From NCBI RefSeq assembly GCF_964340395.1, contig NC_135553.1, forward strand, positions 21,286,949 to 21,348,948: a stretch of 62,000 nt of DNA, written 5' to 3'. The notes below the pieces were generated by a model. It made no database searches. It was not told the DNA's origin and was given only the letters and a program-made list of their open reading frames with translations. The translations under genes and the position numbers were made by a program. This DNA is from Glandiceps talaboti. Taxonomy: Eukaryota > Hemichordata > Enteropneusta > Spengelidae. Of this stretch, positions 39,082 to 61,966 are shown in pieces; within the stretch, counting starts at the first letter, position 1; each line of letters begins with the position of its first letter.

Positions 39082-40392
39082 TACGTAGTAGTAGTAGTAG
39101 TAGTAGTAGAAGTAGTAGTAGTTGTTGTTGTTGTTGTTGTTGTGGTGGTGGTGGTGGTGGTGGTGGTGGTGGTAGTACTTACAGTGCTGTAAACAACAAA
39201 CTTGATCGTGTAAAACTTTGCCTGGTTTATTTATGCGTCTCGAGTGAGCGCCTGAGGCATGAAACACCAAGTAGCTGTACCTTGTCGATATGCTGTGTAT
39301 TCTTGTTTGGAATACCAGTAATCATTGTAATTACAGAATCTGAATGATAGTACTGTGTATGTACACTATGTGTAAATATTCATATTAAAAGATATGGACC
39401 ATTTCGACTGGTTTGCCAACAAAATGTAAAATTGCTAGAACTTAGGTTCATGCATAATTGGTACGGTGCCTCATGTCATCACCTTCAGTCGGAGCACGAC
39501 GAAGAGTACGAGGCGAGTAAGACAAAACCGCGTTGCGGCTTTGTCACTCACGGCGTTCGTCAATCTTAATTGGGCTGGAATTAGAATTTACGGCAGGGGG
39601 CCTGGAGGGGGGGGGGAGGGAGGGGGGGAGAAATTATTTTGGTCAAAAAATGTTTGCAGCTCTCCTTCGCGCGCTCAAAAATGTTATGCCCCCCCCCCCC
39701 CCCATCTCCGACATGAACCCAAGAATTTACGTAGCCTCCCCTATCGGCTACACATATTTTAATGTGTAATGATACAGTAACCCCCCCCCCCCCGACCACG
39801 CTCCACTTCAGAGTTGTACAGTATGGTGTACTACATTAAACTAACAGTTGAAATCAACTTGAGCGTCCATACATAACAATAAGAGATTTCTTTACAAATA
39901 TATGTGGGCTTTGTGAAAAAGGTCTCAGATTGGGCTGTACTTGGAGATACGCAGTCAGCAGGGTTTTATCTTTCAATTGTAGTCAGCAGGGTTTTATATT
40001 TCAATTTTGATTCTGGGCAGAATAAATATCAACCATGATAGATAGTTGGGAGGGTGTGGGGGTCCCCCTCCCACAGTAATCACTTAAAAAATAAGGACAT
40101 GTAGGAGGCCATTTAATGGCATAACATTTCAAACCATACACATGATCGAAAACCATAGAGTACTTGAAAATTGTCTTCAATACCCCAATTTTACTCGAGT
40201 CAATACATTACTATGCAACTGTATGGCTATATTAACTACACTTTAACTTACCTATTCAGATATATTTTGGCAGACACACAAATTCTCTTGGCTATTGACT
40301 GCCTCATAATTAAATGTATGGTAGGTAAATGAAGTGTACAATTTTGCAAAGTACAAGGTAAACGACTGTTCTTGAGGTGTGAATGTTCAAAA

Positions 40393-40483
<91 letters not shown>

Positions 40484-41261
40484 GGAAGGCATACACAAAT
40501 ACATTCGCATGGCTGTCACCCAACTCATCACCAACTACAGGTTTTAGAAGGTATTGCGGCGAAGCCGAGTGAACGTTAACTTTTTAATTTACTCGGTAAA
40601 CGGCTGCTCCTAAGTTTGCTTGAAAACAGCAGACTTCACGCAGAGACAACAAGATAACTGGTATGCAAAAACACCAGTGGGTGCCTCTGATGTGAATTGA
40701 GATATCTTTTTTATCAATGTGTTTATTATATCTGTGAAAGTTTGTACAAATAAACTTTCAGTTAAAAAAAAAAAATTACGAGAAATAAGCACACTGCTGT
40801 TACAATCGGTAAACGGGGTTCCAATGTCCCAAGTTTAATTGACGAGTTACCGGCATTATATTTACAATGTATGTTTTTGCGGCAACGAGCCAGCGAACGG
40901 ACTGGCTTTTTTCGATTTCGCAAGTTGTATTAAAATCATCTTTACAGAGCATGGATGTAGTGCAAAGCATCGGTTACTGTATTTACAGTCTGTTATAAAT
41001 ATGGAATTCTACATCATTCTACTTACATCGGACACCTATTGACCAATAATACAACGACATGTACATATCTGCCCTCCTTGTGGTGTCGTCTCCATATTTA
41101 GGAACAATTCCTTGAGAGTGTGTAAATGAAATTAAAACATGGTTAATTATTTGTAAATGCATCACGCTTGCTTCTAGTCCAACGATTGTATCCGTCCGTC
41201 CGTCCACCCACCCACCCGTCCGTCTGTATGTCCGTCCGTCAGTCTATATGTCCGTTCGTCC

Positions 41262-41304
<43 letters not shown>

Positions 41305-42911
41305 TTGTCTGTCTGTCTGTCTCAAGTTCATTTAGTCAAGTGGATTTTGCAATGTTCATACATTGTAATTTGTTGACCATTTGAATCATTAATGTTCAAA
41401 TTATATGTTCATATAGTTGTCGTTCGTGTTTAAAACAATACTTACCGTGCTGTATTACCCAACCAAAGAACTCTGCCTCGTTACATGCTGCCCTTTGCGT
41501 CAACGGCTCACTGTGACAAACGTTAGAATCATCACACATTTGTTGTGGAGAATCGAAGCAACCCTCTGCTCCACCGCACTGATAGACACCACTTCCATCT
41601 GGACAATCTACATAAAAGACATCATTAAGAAAAGTTGATTTATGTCACAGTGGATTTTGAAATGGCACAAACTGAGTTATAAACCAAGTGATACTTACAA
41701 AGCACCTCGATTTAATTCTAGTGTAATTTTAATGTCAATGCAAGTAGTACAGTAATAAATTGACAAGGTTTTGGGGTGCGGAACCCCAAACAACAATTCA
41801 TTTCGATATATCGCGCATTTTATAAGTTGACCCACATTTTATTCAATACACTGCATGTGTACCGTATTAAGATTCAGTCATTTTAACAAAACCATTAAAA
41901 ACTTTTGATTTGCAGTTACTGTAGCACAGACTATATTACCCACTCTTATTCAGATGGTGGATTTTCAGGGTTTTCTCGGGCCGTTTGTTAAACAGATTAG
42001 CTACTAAAATTATATGTTTTTTATATTATATAGTTACCATAGCAGAAGTGTAAAATACTCATGATTCCACATACATACATACATACATACATACATACAT
42101 ACATACATGCATGCATGCATGCATGCATGCATGCATGCATACATACATACATACACACATACACACATACATACATACATACATACATACATACATACAT
42201 ACATACATACATACTTACGTGGCACATCTTCTTGCTTATAAATATCGTCTATACTAGTTACTTTGAATTCCCATGCACTTGGATCATCACGTCTAGAAAG
42301 ACTTGGCGTCTGTGCCAAAAAAAATCAAGTGTAAATCAAACTGAAATTGCAGATATCACGAATTGTCTAACACAATATGGGAAAAGGGAACAAGTCTGGA
42401 ACAGTTATGCTCTCAGTGGAAAGCTACATAGCCACGCGCCGGCGACTTTTTTAGTGTCTGAGTCTGAAATGTGGTGCACATACATGTACTTGTGTTAACA
42501 TAAATGTGTGTCTTCATGATGAAAACAATTCAGGGGTACGGTTCATACGAACGGTAACACTAAGATTAACTTTGTATCTGAAATTGGGTGCGCATTATTC
42601 ATGTGATATTTGTAAAGAGATAGGTAATATAATCTACTATATTGTTTATAATATCTGAAAAGGAACAAGATTTCTTCTTGCATGCTACACCCCATCACTT
42701 TCCTAGGTACCTGCCCAATAGCGAAAAATGTATTCACAATAAATACAAAGTTGTATTTCGTATAACTAAAAACAGAGCCGAAAGTACATCATAGGAAATG
42801 TTAACTTCTGATCCATAAGTCGAGGAAAATTGTGTTTGCATTACTTACTCCGATAGTCTGCGCTGCAAAGCAGATAACAGCCACGAATAGGATTGCTACA
42901 AATCTGACCAT
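38702..42911 (-). CDS. Secreted protein with signal peptide, partial WxxW-like and LDLa-like exons
   Basis: Exons in transcript order: 42911-42849, 42309-42219, 41607-41446, 38848-38702; phases agree (0, 1, 1, 1). Exon 1 gives [21 protein letters not shown], a clear signal peptide with donor gtaagtaa. Exon 2 ([19 protein letters not shown]) resembles the start of the WxxW exons of the upstream gene (YDRDDPSGFQD). Exon 3 is Cys-rich ([15 protein letters not shown]). Exon 4 ([23 protein letters not shown]) looks like a divergent LDL-receptor class A module. The last exon ends in phase 1, so further 3' exons must exist; I could not place them. The extracellular role is inferred from signal peptide and cysteines. 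A gene model that skips or adds exons in the 2.6 kb between exons 3 and 4 is possible. Confidence 0.65.
39050..39175. repeat. (GTA)n-(GTT)n-(GGT)n microsatellite
   Basis: Related trinucleotide runs in series, within the intron of the - strand LDLa gene. Confidence 0.93.
40396..40482. repeat. (GA)n-(CAGA)n microsatellite
   Basis: About 43 bp of ga followed by caga units; same intron as the previous run. Confidence 0.94.
41195..41321. repeat. (CCGT)n-(CTGT)n microsatellite
   Basis: Tetranucleotide run 125 bp beyond the donor side of - strand exon 41446-41607. Confidence 0.92.
42070..42214. repeat. (CATA)n-(CATG)n microsatellite
   Basis: Ends 5 bp from the splice donor of - strand exon 42219-42309, so repeat length changes could reach that splice site. 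Confidence 0.95.
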
Positions 42912-44569
42912 ATCGAAGCTAGACGTATTTCAAGTAGACGTATTTCAACAACTGCGCAATAATGTACAATGTATACAGTTTTATACAAAACTTCAAAAGT
43001 AGTCTGTGTAACCTGACCGCTTTATTAGTATCGTATGACACTAGCTTTTAAACATTTAATCTTTCTAACATTATTACTCAAACCATAAATTTCCGGGCAC
43101 TGTGAATTATTGTAATTATGTACATATTAACGACATATATACAACCCGCGAAAAAAACTGGTGTGTTTGCTTGCTTGCAGTGAGCAAAGGTGTAACTTGT
43201 AATTAGCGTCGATAAATGATCAAACTATGAACAAGATATGAGGACCTGATCCCATATCTCCGTTTACTGTTAGAGCGCTAGAGCTACACCTATAAGATGG
43301 AGTCTGCTGTTACCGTTACGTTATAACTTCCACAGATATAAACCCAGCGATAAAAGTATCGCATTAACCTAGACCAGGGTCACCACATTTGTTTTATCAG
43401 TTGTATTGTTCGATGAAAAAAAATATTAAAAAATATTCTAAATAATTCTATTATAATGTTGGATTTATTCCTTCTAAACCAAATCAGGAAAGGTAAACTT
43501 GTAGTTTTTATCATGGCTTTAGCCAATTAAAGCAAAATTTTGACACATTCTTAGGGTATTCTAAAGTGACCGGATCCGGAGTGTGTCAACATCGGTAAAA
43601 ATAATTTATGAAACTATATAACCTGAATTGGTGTTCATAATGAGATGGATCATTTAGCTGAGCAATCATGTTAAAACATCTCTTTACATATCATTTCCCC
43701 CGACATTGGATTTTAGCTAATTACATTGGCGAACAATCTAGTGTCGTCATGAAGACATTTTGGTGAGTGGTAATAAAGAGACATTTTTGCCATAAACAGA
43801 ACAAAAAAGGCATTTTCATTTACTATTTAAAAGCCACTATGTTGGAGTTTATAAGACCCTTGATGGTGAACAAAACTCTCCACAATAATATAAAGAAATA
43901 CAAATATATAGTAAATTATAGTTGATTTCCAAGAAGCGAGCCATGGTCATCTGATGAGACATCAAGTTCGGTGAGACTGACTACAAGATTTTGTGTTATA
44001 AAGATAAACCCAGTACAGATAGTGGAGATCCGCCCCTCACTGTGAATGTGTCTCATTGTTATAACATGGCTGATAAGTCAGTACACGTTCCAGTGAATTT
44101 CAACATTATTAGCCGGTTCACTTTGTTATCGTCTGCTGGAGTGTACGTAGTTCCAGTTGTACATTACACGTTATTCTATTCGTCAAGCAATACCTACGCC
44201 TGCTGACTGCGGAAGGTAATAAGCCAATCAGTAATAGGTTTATAAATCAAACTTTAACGCGCACATTGATACAGAGTGTGAGATCGATTTTATCTCACAC
44301 TGACTGTCCCACACTTTAGTTAGTTTTATCTAATCTGATATGTGTGTATAGTTGATCTAACCTGAAGTTTATACTTTCGTATCAACCTTATTTTTTGAAA
44401 TAACTGTTAATAGTTATAACCAAGTAATTATAATCTATCCTACTGGAGTTGCTGTTGTTTTGAATGGCAACAGTTTCGCGTCCTATCCTGGACCCTTCCT
44501 CAGGCCGACTGATGATCTGATGACATATGGTTTGTGACACCTGACTTCTCCCGTTCAACATATACATGT
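42912..44569. other. Upstream region of the LDLa/WxxW secreted gene
   Basis: AT-rich and without recognised repeats or exons; it should contain the promoter of the - strand gene starting at 42911. No clear TATA box could be singled out. Confidence 0.5.
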
Positions 44570-45249
44570 CTTCTCGAACAAGGGGTGGACGCAATTTGTC
44601 ACGGATTCTTTCTCCACATGTAGGATTGATTGACAACGATACATGCCATACTGACCCTCGGTATTTGAATACTTGTCCCCAAGTTGAAGAGTATCGTTGG
44701 GTGGCACCCACATTGACTGCTATCTATGTGTTAATCTCAAATGTGTTGCTTATGAATCTACTTATTGCTATGTTTAGGTGAGTGACGTCAGATATTACAA
44801 GGTCAGATTCAACTCACACTGAAACGTTCTTTTTAAGTTCACTGTGCATATCATACTAGTATATATACCGGTTAGACAAGGGGGTATACAAAATGTACAC
44901 TGTGGCCACTAGGGGCGCTGTTCGGGAGAAGAATTGGCCCAGAAGTGAGGTCCATGGCAATTGAATACTACAAATTCATTGGAATGAAATCACCATGTCC
45001 CCATTGTTTGACAGCATGCAAATGTTGGCGGGATGCTGAACTAGACAAAAATACTGATTTTCATTTGCACAAGTACTGTCATGATATGGTATTAGCGCTC
45101 ATTTTTCTCAACAAGAATTCACCTCTTCTCTTTTCGCTTTCGAAAATGACTGTAATGTTGGTAATACGAACATGGCGTATTCGAAGAAATCGTTTCCTTT
45201 GCAGCCACGTGAACTTTATGTCTTTGCTCAGATCACGATAAGTGAACTT
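44570..45249. repeat. Segmental duplication, right copy
   Basis: Counterpart of 29564-30220. Homology begins in the loop of the hairpin found upstream of the TRPM-B exon (cttctc...ggggtggacg) and ends at cagatcacga..gtgaactt. It carries the orphan exon at 44624-44777. Confidence 0.9.
44624..44777 (+). pseudogene. Orphan duplicate of TRPM-B S6 exon
   Basis: 154 nt, with acceptor catgtag and donor gtgagt both intact. It encodes exactly the same residues as TRPM-B exon 29618-29771 (LIDNDTCHTDPRY through NLLIAMF). Four bases differ, all at third positions and all silent. No other TRPM exon was seen nearby on this strand, so no channel can be built from it here. It is either a dead duplicate recently homogenised by gene conversion, part of a rearranged allele, or an assembly artefact. 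Confidence 0.85.
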
Positions 45250-45769
45250 GTTGTTTGTTTGTTTGTTTGTCACAGCAGTACAGTTGAATAATGTAAAATC
45301 TGTAATGTGTTATATTAAATTTCTATTTCCAATACTAGATTTTCAACCATGTATTGAACTTTTAAACGAATTAACCATGTTATGATACCAATTAATGCTG
45401 ATGAGTTCATGTGTACCATACATCAACTTTCAACTTACTGATCGTTCAACAACCTATTTCCGAACGAACAGCTGACCGATTCAATATGGTCTAACACAAT
45501 TCAACCACTATCGAGGACATTAAACATTGACATATTTTTCTTCCATACTGTGTTAGCGAACGGAGCGAACAGGGTTATGCATTAAAAAAAACTACTTTTC
45601 GCCACATATACTAAGAAAATACGTTTGAATACCGCGTTCAAGAAAGTCTAATCGCTACGGAACTGATATATTTGAAAATTCAAATTTTAGCTTTTTTCGC
45701 TTATTATTTTGTATGAAACATGTTTTATTTTATCAGAGAGCGTGATATTACTTTCTTTTGAAGTAAACC

Positions 45770-45792
45770 TTGACCTCTCTTATGTAGGTCAA
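45770..45792. promoter_or_regulatory. Nuclear-receptor-like everted half-sites
   Basis: ttgacct, 9 nt, aggtcaa: two exact AGGTCA half-sites facing apart, about 160 bp before a possible 5' UTR donor (aaag|gtatgt at 45935/45936) and 1.5 kb before the BTB-Kelch ATG. This is sequence resemblance only. Confidence 0.2.
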
Positions 45793-46617
45793 CTTGCTCT
45801 CGCGATAACAAACATAGAACAAACCTTAACAAACCTAGGGAGTACACATTATTGTTGATTGGTTGAATGTCCAGGACGCTGTGGATGTGTCAGAATGTGA
45901 TTGTCTACCGAGGAGGTTGCTGAAAAAAGTTAAAGGTATGTTTTATCATCATGTACACTTTACCATGCTTTACTTGCCCAATATGTTGCGGGGGGGGGGG
46001 TCTATTATCGTGAAAGTACCATTACATAATTAGAGTGCATATGACATAAAACATGGACCTCTAAGATACATAGTACATACACTATCGCCACTATGGCTTC
46101 CGATTTGAAAGTGTGACTAATAGTTTATCAAAAATGGTCTTTTCATTTCAAAAATACAATGAAATAAGTGTACAGTACATATTTATACCCATGTTATAAC
46201 CATGAAAATTGAAAGGAATTTTCGAGTGCACGTGTCTTGCATAAGGAACGCATAAGAGAACCAAAATAGACAGTGGCATTCCAAATATGTATATATCTTA
46301 CAGTCGTTGCAAATGTCACACAGTTAGTCTGTAAAGCCTCGGGTGTAAAGCTCCTTGGAATCCCAGAATTGCAACTTTATATGTTGATAAAACAATCTAA
46401 GTTCACATGCGGGAAACGCTTAAAACTTGAGTAGGCAACATACGTCACTCTAGATCTCTTAAAGAAACTGATCAGTAGAGAAATGTCATGAGGTTTATTG
46501 GATACATGTATTATAGAATGAATGTTGGGAATGATAACAATTGATACTGTGCTCTATATATTGAATGGCGTTGAGGCAATACTTTGAAATGACAGTAGAA
46601 ATGTATATATTTCAACT

Positions 46618-46971
46618 CAAAGGGGCCCAGGCTCAGTTTAGACGGTTTTCGGACACAATTTTTGTGGCCTACGAAGTGTTACATATTGTATTCTACTTTA
46701 CTAAAGCACACTAATGCGTTACTTGATACTGGTATAGCTTAATCCTGGTATTTAAATATAATATTTGATGACATAATTGTTGGTACGTATCAACAAATCT
46801 AAGGAAATCCCTGTAATTACATGAACAACGCATGAGTTGGATGGTTGGCAAAAATTGACACGTCACGGCTACATGAATCGTGGCAAACAATACACTTGAT
46901 TACTTTAGCCATGGTTTTATGTAAAGTATTTTGTATTAATACTAACCAAAGTAAAAACCGTCTAAACTCAG
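46618..46971. mobile_element. MITE family M2, near-complete copy
   Basis: ctcagtttagacggttttc near the left end matches, inverted, gtaaaaaccgtctaaactca at the right. The left end also has the outermost aaaggggcccagg, which is lost at the right. It lies upstream of the BTB-Kelch ORF. Confidence 0.78.
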
Positions 46972-47209
46972 ATATTGATATGTTGTACACATGCGCGCAT
47001 ACGCATATGCGCTTTGCTGACTATTGAGAAAACCTGCTCGCTCAATTGTGTATCTAGTACCCATTACCCATTCAATGGGGTGGTGCTTATTGATATCAGA
47101 AGTTAGTCTTTGATTTATATACTTAATTTTGAAAGCTGACTTTGTAGCAGCTAGGTTCTTCTTTCGGCATAAGTTTGCCAATTTTAAATATGTCATGTTT
47201 TCTTTCTAG

Positions 47210-47296
47210 CCCCGTTTATTCGACGGATGATGTTAAAACAATATCTTGAATCTCGGAACAGTAGTGCAATATATCGACACAACATACTGAAAGAAG
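47210..47296 (+). other. Possible 5' UTR exon part of the BTB-Kelch gene
   Basis: atgttttctttctag at 47195-47209 is a strong acceptor directly before the leader. A matching upstream donor may be at 45936 (aaag|gtatgt). If so, the intron contains the M2 MITE. Confidence 0.35.
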
Positions 47297-49417
47297 ATGG
47301 CACGCTTACTGGCCCATACTTCATGTAAAACAGACAACAGAATCTTGGAGAACGTGGATAAAATACGGTCTGAAAATCTACTCCTCGATGTCAAATTGAA
47401 TAATGACGTTGGTTGCCATGGCGTTCTCCTTGGTGCCGTGTCCTCCATTTTTGAGGAGAAATTACAACAGATTTTTACTGGAAAACAGGAAGAGGTTTCT
47501 TTATACCTGGAGAATATGACGAAAGACTATGTTAGATACATCGTAGACATAATCTATAAGAGGAAAGTGTTATTAGGAAGGGAAAAGGTGTGCGAACTTT
47601 TACGATTGTGTAATGATTATGAGATCGACGTGTGTGTAACTGAAAATGACAGATGCGATGAAGTAAGTTCAAACAATCTTCCAGAACACGGGAATACGGT
47701 TGTGAGGTTACAGAAAACGTCAACAGATTTGATACAATCAATAAACAAGTTTAGGGAGAGGCGACTTTTCACCGATATTGTCATCATCACAGAAGGGTCG
47801 CATAGTCACTGCCACAAAGTTATTTTAGCTGCCTCGAGCGATTATTTCCACGCTATGTTCAGTCACAGAGATATCTGCGAGAGTAACCAGTCAAGTATAA
47901 CATTACAAGGCGTTCCGTCTGATGTAATGCCAATTTTGATTGGTCATAGCTATGGTGACGAGTATGTTCCCAATGAAGAGAATGTGGAAGTTATCCTGCG
48001 ATACGCGATTCAGTTTCAGTTCTTTGACGTTCAAACAAAATGCTGCACGTTCATTGGTGATCAAGTGGAGCCCTCTAACTGTCTAGGAATTCTAACTTTT
48101 GCTGAGAGATTTGGCTGCCGTGACCTCATGGAAAAGGCATCCAATGTTGCAGCAACTAACTTCAGCGACGTGGTACAGAGCGAGGAATTCAGGGAGCTCC
48201 CCGGTGAAATTTTGAGGGAATATCTGCAGCGGTCTGATATTTGTGTGGATAGGGAGGAAAATGTCTACAATGCGATGAAGTTATGGGTTTCAGAAGACCG
48301 GAGTAGGGTGGCATATATGCCAAGTCTGCTAAAATGTGTAAGATGGACGTACATATGGCCATGTAGAATTGAATCACTTGATTTTGATTCAGTTGATCAG
48401 TCATCTGATGATTTAAAATCTTTGATTGAAAGGGAAATGGATGGGGATATGATACTTCATCAGAAAGTTCAACCACGATGTTATGACAAGGTGATTGTCT
48501 CTTTTACGGTTGAACCCAAGAAGCAGTTATATGTGAGTTATTTCGAACCTGCCACCAAAGCCTGGACCAATCCTACGATCTACGGAGAGATTCCGCCAAT
48601 TGTAAATCATAATGTGGACATCGCAGCAGTCGCAGCCTTTCAGAAGATGTTACTTTTCTTGATTACAACTGACGGAAAGCTGTTTATGTTAGACATAAGG
48701 ACTAACAAATGGTCTGAAAAGTCACCTCACGGAGTGACCTTAGATGCGAGTCAGGGACCTCGGAAGCTACATGCCTGTACAGTAATATGTCGAGGCTACA
48801 TTTACGTATTTTGGTTCGATAAGTATAAACGTGGAAGACGATATCGTGTGAGTGAGGATCGTTGGGAAGATGTACCACCTTTGATATATTCGTACGAAGC
48901 TGATTCGGCACTTTCTGCTGCTGTATGTGGCGGGAATATTTACGTGACGTCATACCATAGCGTTAGAAGCGTTGACGGACAGATCAGCGCGATGCGAGGT
49001 GTGCCTCTGCAAGTTTTCGACCCTGAGCTAAATATGTGGTCTCTTGTGTCCCCAAGACCGCTTTCAAGATGGGGTCTGTTACTAAGCACTGAGCTGTACC
49101 TCTACTTTCTCACACCACGATACTATATTCCCGAAAGAAAGTTTTTCTTTCAGGATGAATATCACCCACTGTCGCAAATATGTCGCCTGGGTGATGGTCA
49201 CATCTACATACACAGGTATGACCCAGAATCCAACGGATGGGAGTTTGCACATGGAAAAGTTGATATTCTTGATGACGAAAACGATGTTCCCGACGCCTTG
49301 GTCTATGGAGATAGAATATATGTGATGAGAACATCAGAACTTTGTGGGGGAGACAAATCTCTTCCTTGTTTGATTTTGTATAAATTTCTTTTCGAAAGAC
49401 ATCAAAATGACAAGTAA
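47297..49417 (+). CDS. BTB-BACK-Kelch protein with two BTB domains
   Basis: Uninterrupted 706-aa ORF. The start has a good animal context (A at -3, G at +4). Residues about 25-112 form a divergent BTB-like fold (LLLDVKLN, a weak CHGVLLGAVS motif). Residues about 148-252 are a typical BTB (TDIVIITEG, CHKVILAASSDYFHAMF). Residues about 253-355 are BACK (CLGILTFAERFGC, VYNAMKLWV). From about 398 to 700 there are five or six degenerate Kelch blades (VFDPELNMWS, HRYDPESNGWE). BTB-BACK-Kelch proteins usually serve as substrate adaptors of Cullin-3 ubiquitin ligases; that role is inferred here. A doubled BTB is unusual, since most KLHL proteins have one. A possible 5' UTR exon begins after an acceptor at 47209, so the gene is not necessarily a retrocopy. 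A broken partial copy lies at 33162-33775. Confidence 0.93.
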   Translation: MARLLAHTSCKTDNRILENVDKIRSENLLLDVKLNNDVGCHGVLLGAVSSIFEEKLQQIFTGKQEEVSLYLENMTKDYVRYIVDIIYKRKVLLGREKVCELLRLCNDYEIDVCVTENDRCDEVSSNNLPEHGNTVVRLQKTSTDLIQSINKFRERRLFTDIVIITEGSHSHCHKVILAASSDYFHAMFSHRDICESNQSSITLQGVPSDVMPILIGHSYGDEYVPNEENVEVILRYAIQFQFFDVQTKCCTFIGDQVEPSNCLGILTFAERFGCRDLMEKASNVAATNFSDVVQSEEFRELPGEILREYLQRSDICVDREENVYNAMKLWVSEDRSRVAYMPSLLKCVRWTYIWPCRIESLDFDSVDQSSDDLKSLIEREMDGDMILHQKVQPRCYDKVIVSFTVEPKKQLYVSYFEPATKAWTNPTIYGEIPPIVNHNVDIAAVAAFQKMLLFLITTDGKLFMLDIRTNKWSEKSPHGVTLDASQGPRKLHACTVICRGYIYVFWFDKYKRGRRYRVSEDRWEDVPPLIYSYEADSALSAAVCGGNIYVTSYHSVRSVDGQISAMRGVPLQVFDPELNMWSLVSPRPLSRWGLLLSTELYLYFLTPRYYIPERKFFFQDEYHPLSQICRLGDGHIYIHRYDPESNGWEFAHGKVDILDDENDVPDALVYGDRIYVMRTSELCGGDKSLPCLILYKFLFERHQNDK

Positions 49418-49762
49418 ACGGTTTTTTTTAGTGTTTGAAAGCAGCTATACTAATTTCAAACTTTAAATTCGCGACAAAATACATCATAAGGTGTGACTAT
49501 TTTCTACCCTCTGGGGAAATCACTTCATTAGGGTCTTTTTGGGAAATCAACTTCATCAACGCCAAAATGAGTTATTGTTCTATTCAGACAATATTTTACA
49601 CTGTAGGCAATTACTTGGGATACTGCCGCCTTTCCACGTGAATAATTTGCCGACTCTATCAATACTTTTAACTTTTGTATCAAATATTTCAAATACTTCA
49701 AATATAGAAGTCGATATCTTTAATAGGTGAATGTACTTTATCAAGATGTTACAAAGCTATGA

Positions 49763-49833
49763 ACATACATACATACATACATACATACATACATACATAC
49801 ATACATACATACATACATACATACACACATACA
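49763..49833. repeat. (CATA)n microsatellite
   Basis: About 70 bp, 350 bp after the BTB-Kelch stop. I see no gene between this and 51528. Confidence 0.93.
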
Positions 49834-50169
49834 TGCAGGTAAGCAGGCAGACAGATACATACAGAGAGGGGCAGACAGAGCTATGGAATTACCTTTTCAA
49901 TGTATTGTATTTATCAAAATGTTGTTCACAATTCGAAAGTATTCTTGCTATTGATGAAAATAACCCAGTTTGTACTTTAAAAAAAAGAAAGAGGAATCAA
50001 CTGAATAAAACTAATAAGGATCCAAGTCCAAATTGGTTTGAACCCTTAAAATCTAAGATCAGAGAGCAATGAGACCGGATTGACAATGAATGCCTTCCGT
50101 AAGGGCAAAGTCGACACAATAATTGTTGGAATGGAACACAATATATGGATTGGTAATATGTTTGAAGGA

Positions 50170-50863
50170 TTTTGAAGATATAGCCTAATTACTGAAAATC
50201 ATTAATGATGCAAAAGATTCATTAAAGCTAAAAACTACACCACGAAGCATTTTATAAGCTGTGCGCTTTGGTAGTATTGATGTATGTGGTAAATTATATT
50301 GAAATTGAAGTATACATTCTTAATATATTGCCGCATTACTAAAAATATTTATGTAAATGAATCACTGGAACTAAAAGCTACATTATCAAACTTTCTATGA
50401 CACATGGACTTTGTTGCCTTGAATGTATGCACCAAATTGTATTGAATTTGAAGTATGCATTCTTAAGATATAGCCTAATAACATAAAATCATTAATTATG
50501 CAAATGACTCATTACAACTAAGTGTTACAGCAATAAACAGTATGGGACATGGGCACCCAAGTATCATAAATGTATATACCAAATTATACAGAACTTGAAG
50601 CATGCAAATACAATGTATAGCCTAATTACTGAAAATTATCAATTATGCAAATGACTCCTTAAAACTAAAAGCTACATCCACAAGCTTTTCAGGACATATG
50701 CCATGTAAATAGTCCGTTCATATTCATGACAGGTTTACCAAAACCTGATCAACTCTAGCCATTACCCCAAAAAACGTGTGCACCAAATTTCGTTTTGCAC
50801 ATTTTGAAAAGATGATGACACAGACAGACAGACATACATACATACATACATACATACATACAT

Positions 50864-50917
<54 letters not shown>

Positions 50918-50965
50918 GCAGGCTTTTCATCTCTAAACTATAACCTTCCTTACGGAAGGTAAAAA
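50170..50965 (+). mobile_element. Dispersed repeat R5 with tandem 147-bp units
   Basis: Four diverged units have a core like agcctaattactgaaaat (starts 50184, 50331, 50474, 50621; steps 147, 143 and 147 bp). A body shared with 26373-26640 follows, then a CAGA/CATA run and the palindromic end accttccttacggaaggt. Single units also occur at about 56750 and 60115-61330. Confidence 0.75.
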
Positions 50966-51527
50966 TGAATTGTAATTGTTAATTTTATATTGAAGTAGAA
51001 GTTCACAATATTATGACGTATATTGAGTATGCCAAAAACATTCATCAAGACCTACTATATGTTTTAAATATCAAACTCTACGATCAACTATAGCAAAAAG
51101 CTAAAAAAGTGAATTTACAACGATATGCTCAGGTAAATGGTAACTTTGACAAAGATTTTGGTATAATTGTATCGATCCAGAAGATGACAATATATCGTAG
51201 CCGGTCGACGTTGTAGTATAGGCTTCAGTTTTATGATAAAATGAGCCGCAGACTATATACCTCGCCACATTCACAGCCTCGGAAACTACTTTTGGAGATA
51301 ACAATATAGCGCTATTATGAAAGCAATGCATTTTGAGAGCTGTATATTCAAACTATTACAATTCAACGAGTGACAGTTATTGCGAAAAACATGAGAACTA
51401 AATTATTCTTTCATTTTGATCATGTAGTTGAAGATGTGTCAGCACAAACATAAACATTGTTCCCAGTAATTGAGTACCAGATAAAGGCGAATGCATAGTA
51501 AACACTTAATCGGAAGTAATGCCCGTT

Positions 51528-61966
<10,439 letters not shown>

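Larger units (their letters stand above)
49418..51527. other. Convergent 3' region between BTB-Kelch and the WxxW membrane gene
   Basis: The two genes converge here. Contents are the CATA run and the R5 repeat; the rest is AT-rich with no supported exon. Confidence 0.55.

Noticed and set aside
44388-44711. - strand 107-codon frame
   Set aside because: Overlaps the orphan TRPM exon in antisense; it is a shadow of that exon plus unrelated flank.
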